Shown here: positions 60,685-64,000 of the stretch, piece after piece
How the letters are laid out: every line of letters begins with the position of its first letter
How positions within the stretch are numbered: the first letter of the stretch is position 1
The notes under the pieces: generated by a model
What the model saw: the letters and a program-made list of their open reading frames with translations, nothing else
What the model was told of the DNA's origin: nothing
Databases searched by the model: none
Made by a program: the position numbers and the translations under genes
DNA from: Lysinibacillus telephonicus
GTDB taxonomy: Bacteria; Bacillota; Bacilli; Bacillales_A; Planococcaceae
Assembly: GCF_003966145.1 (NCBI RefSeq)
Contig: NZ_RXNR01000019.1
Span: 1 to 64,000, forward strand
Reading direction: 5' to 3'
Length of the DNA stretch: 64,000 nt

Positions 60685-60719
60685 CGAATTGCAGAATGTT
60701 AGTTAAAAATATTATACAG

Positions 60720-60771
60720 AAAAAAAGAAGCTAATCGGATAATTAGCATTTTCCAAATAGCTTCTTTTTTT
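60720..60771. terminator. Bidirectional terminator between dedA-like and cheW-like genes
   Basis: Outer stem AAAAAGAAGCTA / TAGCTTCTTTTT with an inner CTAAT/ATTAG hairpin, A and T runs on both sides. The distal part touches the cheW-like stop. Confidence 0.85.
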
Positions 60772-61255
60772 ATGCGTTTACGTTGTTTTCATCCTCCAGC
60801 ATTTTATGTAAATACTCAATAATTTCTTTTATTCCATCTAAAGAATTTACTAAAATTTTAGGATCAACACAAGTAATGACGCGATTTTCTAAGTTTGCTA
60901 CTGCTGTAAAGTAGCGAGTTTTTGAGTAGTTAACGAGCCCAACTTGCTGAATTTCGCTTTCTGTAAAATTCAATATTTCCTTCGCCTCATTTACTACTAA
61001 ACCATAATTTACAACATCCGTATTTAGTACGATAATTCGGGACTGCTCTCCATCAACTGCATTATTATAAAGGATGCGGTTGAAGTCAATGATAGGAATT
61101 AACTCTTTACGGATTCTAGTAAATCCAAGTAAATAATTTGGTAAATGTGGGATAGGAGTTATGTGACCAAGCTTTTCAATTGATACTACTTGCTCTACTG
61201 GTACTGCGTATTCCTCATTACCACAACGAAATATGACTGTTTTATCAAATGCCAT
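60770..61255 (-). CDS. CheW-domain protein (orphan)
   Basis: The 161-residue CheW-like scaffold begins KTVIFRCGNEEYAVPVEQVVSIEKL, with LPNYLLGFTRIRKELIPIIDF, and GLVVNEAKEIL in the second sub-barrel. In chemotaxis CheW couples receptors to CheA. No other chemotaxis gene is nearby, so it may be the isolated housekeeping copy or a CheV-like relic without a receiver domain. GGGGTG precedes the ATG; 20 bp separate it from the peptidase gene upstream. Confidence 0.88.
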   Translation of the reverse strand: MAFDKTVIFRCGNEEYAVPVEQVVSIEKLGHITPIPHLPNYLLGFTRIRKELIPIIDFNRILYNNAVDGEQSRIIVLNTDVVNYGLVVNEAKEILNFTESEIQQVGLVNYSKTRYFTAVANLENRVITCVDPKILVNSLDGIKEIIEYLHKMLEDENNVNA

Positions 61256-61275
61256 TCATTTCACCCCTGCTTAGT

Positions 61276-62388
61276 TTATTTAGCTGAGCATTTTACTACC
61301 TCAACTAATAAATCGGCTAATTTTTCTAATTCTTCAATCGGCATTCGTTCTTTTGTAGTATGAATTTCCTCATAACCTACAGATAAATTTACAGTCGGTA
61401 TTCCGAATCCTGCAATTACATTTGCATCACTACCGCCTCCTGAAATACCCAACAGCGGTTCGCGTCCGACATTACGCGCTGCTTCCATGGCAACTTGTAC
61501 TACTCGGTCAGACTCTGTTACTGAAAATCCAGGATACATTAATTTTACATCGACTTCAGCTCTACCGCCTAAATCTTGTGCTACTAGTTCAAACATTTCT
61601 TTCATATGTGCAGTTTGTGCATCTAATTTTTCCTTCTTGATTGAACGAGCCTCAGCTAAAATATAGACTTCATCACAAACAATATTTGTTGCTTTACCGC
61701 CCTCAAAGCGGCCAATATTAGCTGTAGTTTCTTCATCAATTCTACCTAAATTCATTTTAGCAATTGCTTTTGAAGCTAACGTAATCGCTGATATTCCCTT
61801 TTCAGGAGCAACACCTGCATGTGCTGTCTTACCGAAAATTTTCGTTTCAATTTTTGCTTGGAATGGTGCTGCTGTTACAATGCCGCCAACTTTTCCATCA
61901 CTGTCTACTGCAAATCCATATTTAGCAATAATTTTGCTTGAATCAAGTTCCTTTGCACCAGCTAAGCCACTTTCTTCACCGGCAGTAATAATAAATTGGA
62001 TTGTTCCATGCTTAATATTTTGTTCCTTTAAACGTCGCGCCATTTCAAATAAAGCAGCCATTCCTGCTTTATCATCTGCACCTAATATTGTTGTGCCATC
62101 TGAATAAATGTAGCCATCTTCTCGTATTTCAGGCTTAATGCCAACACCCGGTACTACTGTATCCATATGAACAGTGAAATAAATTGGTTCAACATCCTTA
62201 GTACCTTTTAGTGTAGCAATAATATTTCCTGCACCGTGACCGTTACGTGTATGGGCATCATCTTGAAAAACATCAAAGCCCATTTCCTCTAATTTTTTAA
62301 CCAAAATCGGTGCAATCACTTCTTCATGCTTTGTTTCTGAATCAATTTGAACTAATTCTAAAAATTCATTTACTAAACGGCTGTTCAT
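61276..62388 (-). CDS. M20-family peptidase, PepT-like tripeptidase (YqjE-type)
   Basis: The 370-residue metallopeptidase has zinc ligands in TVHMDTVVPG near residue 75, GADDKAGMAAL near 106 (bridging Asp), and the catalytic GEESGLAGAKEL near 141. A lid dimerisation domain lies between (about 180-290), and the final ligand His is near 343 (EEIHTTKERM). It matches Bacillus YqjE, whose gene also neighbours an acyl-CoA carboxylase (YqjD), as here. GGAG precedes the ATG. Confidence 0.92.
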   Translation of the reverse strand: MNSRLVNEFLELVQIDSETKHEEVIAPILVKKLEEMGFDVFQDDAHTRNGHGAGNIIATLKGTKDVEPIYFTVHMDTVVPGVGIKPEIREDGYIYSDGTTILGADDKAGMAALFEMARRLKEQNIKHGTIQFIITAGEESGLAGAKELDSSKIIAKYGFAVDSDGKVGGIVTAAPFQAKIETKIFGKTAHAGVAPEKGISAITLASKAIAKMNLGRIDEETTANIGRFEGGKATNIVCDEVYILAEARSIKKEKLDAQTAHMKEMFELVAQDLGGRAEVDVKLMYPGFSVTESDRVVQVAMEAARNVGREPLLGISGGGSDANVIAGFGIPTVNLSVGYEEIHTTKERMPIEELEKLADLLVEVVKCSAK

Positions 62389-62456
62389 ACTAAAAACTCC
62401 TTATCATGCTTGATATTTACTTATTTTACGCTTCCGTTTTAGTGAAAACAACCAAA

Positions 62457-63416
62457 CTACTTTATTATATGCAAAATCTCATCCTTTTTAGCTTTTATAG
62501 CGGATTGTTCTTTTTCAATAATTTCCTGCTTTTCCTTTAATTTCATAAGCGTATTTCTTACATCTCCAATTACCCTTGTTATTTGATCTTTAGATGTAGA
62601 TATTTTGGAATGAATTGACCAGGCTGAAAAAATATCATCGAAAAAGTAATCTGCGAATTTTACAAATCCATCCGTGTTCACTTGTAAATTCTTTGCATCT
62701 AGTTGTTCTATATCTAATAATTCATTTTTAAATCTTTGTAGAGCAATTTGTGCATGATGAATATTGTTTTCTGATTCATCCAATTTTTCGTGTTTTAGAT
62801 GTGTTGCAATGAAACCACCACCAAAAAATGTATCCCATGTAGAATAAGAACTTGCAGAATTCAAAGAATCTTGTGCGTTATACAATTTATTAAGTGCAAT
62901 CTCTCCAGCTGACTTCGCTTCCTCTATTTCAATTAGTAAATTTCTACAGTTCAATTCAGCATCCATAAGCCCTTGGAGCTCGAAGGCTTTTTCTGGTTGA
63001 TTTTCTTTTAACCATAGTTCTTTTTTAATAATTACCATTTCAAGCTGCTGTTTTAATTTTTGTTCATTCAACTGGCTTAGTTCCTGTTTTGTATACTCCA
63101 AATCATTGGATAAGTCTTGATTCATAAGCTTAGCTTCATTTAATTTTAATTCAAGAGCAGCCGCCTTATCACTTTCTTCTTCCAGAAGCTCATCCTGTTT
63201 TCCAGTCCAATTTCGATACAGGTTGATAAATGAAAAACTATCAAGGTGTTGAAGTTTTTCTTTTTTACTTTGTAATTGTTCAGTATATTCTATAATCTCA
63301 CGCTCAATTTTTACAATCTGATCTGTTAATGTTTTTTCTTTTGCCTTAAGTTTTTCTAGTTTTTTTAACTGCAAATAAATACTTTCTTGTTCTACTTGTA
63401 ATCGTTCCCAATCCAT
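62457..63416 (-). CDS. Long coiled-coil protein, unknown
   Basis: The 319-residue, strongly charged protein is predicted almost entirely helical, with heptad-like stretches at about residues 5-50, 75-150 and 285-319 (LKKLEKLKAKEKTLTDQIVK at the start). A short interrupted segment (FFGGGFIATHLKHEKL) near residue 205 matches Bacillales hypothetical proteins with a glycine-rich hinge. No signal peptide or membrane helix. The ATG at 63416 follows GGGAGG. Function unknown; a structural or stress role cannot be decided. Confidence 0.75.
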   Translation of the reverse strand: MDWERLQVEQESIYLQLKKLEKLKAKEKTLTDQIVKIEREIIEYTEQLQSKKEKLQHLDSFSFINLYRNWTGKQDELLEEESDKAAALELKLNEAKLMNQDLSNDLEYTKQELSQLNEQKLKQQLEMVIIKKELWLKENQPEKAFELQGLMDAELNCRNLLIEIEEAKSAGEIALNKLYNAQDSLNSASSYSTWDTFFGGGFIATHLKHEKLDESENNIHHAQIALQRFKNELLDIEQLDAKNLQVNTDGFVKFADYFFDDIFSAWSIHSKISTSKDQITRVIGDVRNTLMKLKEKQEIIEKEQSAIKAKKDEILHIIK

Positions 63417-63500
63417 AATCCATTCCTCCCTTAATTTTATTACGATTACAGTGTTAAATAGTTTCAAATAACTGGTAAACTATAAATTTCCCTACATACA

Positions 63501-63533
63501 AAAAAGAGTCGTCCATTTTTTTGGACAACTCGT
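63501..63533 (-). terminator. Terminator downstream of the carboxylase gene
   Basis: Stem GAGT(C)GTCCA / TGGAC(A)ACTC closing a T-rich loop, followed by six T on the minus strand. It ends the carboxylase transcript. Confidence 0.78.
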
Positions 63534-63591
63534 TATTTGTAGAAAATAAAATTTAGATGACCTATTGTTAAGCATAGCACTTGCTCTTTTC

Positions 63592-64000
63592 TTATAGAGG
63601 GATGTTACCGTGTTTTTTGTTTGGTCGTGATTCTTCTTTATTTGCCAGCATATCTAAAGCTTGTATTAGCTTGATACGTGTATCGCGCGGATCAATTACA
63701 TCGTCAACCATTCCTCGAGATGCAGCAACATATGGATTTGCGAATTTTTCTTTATATTCTTCAATCTTCGCAGCACGTGTACTTTCTGGATCTTCAGATT
63801 TCGCAATTTCATTGGCAAAAATAATATTTGCTGCTCCTGCTGCTCCCATTACTGCAATTTCTGCATTTGGCCATGCAAAGACTAAATCAGCTCCAATGGC
63901 CTTTGAATTTAATGCAACGTATGCACCACCATATGCTTTACGAAGAATAACTGTAATTTTTGGAACAGTTGCTTCTGAATATGCGTATAAAATTTTCGCT
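63592..64000 (-). CDS. Acyl-CoA carboxylase carboxyltransferase subunit, C-terminal part (cut by window edge)
   Basis: The last 135 codons of a propionyl/methylmalonyl-type carboxyltransferase (YqjD/PccB/MmdA family). The frame stays open to the window end: ITVILRKAYGGAYVALNSKA, ADLVFAWPNAEIAVMGAAGA, then FANPYVAASRGMVDDVIDPRD and the terminal ANKEESRPNKKHGNIPL. The GGAYVALNS and MGAAGA loops form the biotin/CoA oxyanion region. An internal ATG at 63849 is not the start. In the Bacillus order yqjD is next to yqjE, as seen here. The gene begins beyond 64000. Confidence 0.92.
   Translation of the reverse strand, partial: AKILYAYSEATVPKITVILRKAYGGAYVALNSKAIGADLVFAWPNAEIAVMGAAGAANIIFANEIAKSEDPESTRAAKIEEYKEKFANPYVAASRGMVDDVIDPRDTRIKLIQALDMLANKEESRPNKKHGNIPL

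Overview
The window is a low-GC Firmicute chromosome segment. Gene content and local order fit the Bacillales, most likely a Planococcaceae/Caryophanaceae relative such as Lysinibacillus or Solibacillus. The reasons are a proline T-box leader, AAGGAGG-type ribosome binding sites, TTG and GTG starts, NsrR/BirA/GlnR-TnrA/PurR/MhqR-like operators, and relatives of the Bacillus subtilis yqj genes (proI, namA, rnz, polYA, pepT, yqjD) scattered through it. The genus is an inference. I see no tRNA, rRNA, CRISPR array, prophage, transposase or plasmid gene.

Left part (1-9.5 kb): argG-argH with ARG-box-like operators, a short-chain dehydrogenase, a divergent nsrR/hmp pair for nitric oxide defence, a metallo-beta-lactamase hydrolase, then T-box-controlled proC and the old yellow enzyme namA.

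Central part (9.6-30.3 kb): a molybdenum and formate island. It holds a YvgK-type regulator divergent from modAB, a complete molybdopterin cofactor set (moaA, B, C, D, E; mobA, B; moeA, moeB), the sulfurtransferase fdhD, and two formate dehydrogenase loci. Each locus pairs a large Fe-S/molybdopterin subunit with a DUF1641 partner. Locus 1 carries two extra tiny genes (an HMA-like protein without its metal motif and a 48-residue zinc ribbon). Locus 2 carries an Mrp/SalA-type Fe-S ATPase and a long leader with its own promoter and terminator. moaA appears to start at ATT.

Middle part (30.3-41.5 kb): rnz, dinB and BirA-regulated bioY; a decayed yybH-like pseudogene; a four-gene operon ribA-ribD-FAD monooxygenase-HAD phosphatase that lacks riboflavin synthase, lumazine synthase and a recognisable FMN riboswitch, and so may divert a riboflavin precursor; a DnaQ-like exonuclease with a GlnD-like nucleotidyltransferase; and amtB behind a perfect GlnR/TnrA box.

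Right part (41.5-64 kb): a LysM/3D cell-wall protein; a D-threonate/D-erythronate-type catabolic operon (permease, four-carbon acid sugar kinase, PdxA2) next to an unusual PrpR-type regulator with a degenerate AAA+ domain; PurR-box guaC; a signal peptidase, an ABC ATPase, a GNAT acetyltransferase and a GC-rich intergenic repeat; an MhqR-like regulator near an FMN reductase and a FUSC exporter; ogt; a DUF4064 protein; a deoxyribosyltransferase-like protein; a pair of CrcB/Fluc subunits; DedA; an orphan CheW; a PepT-like peptidase; a coiled-coil protein; and the C-terminal part of an acyl-CoA carboxylase cut by the window edge.
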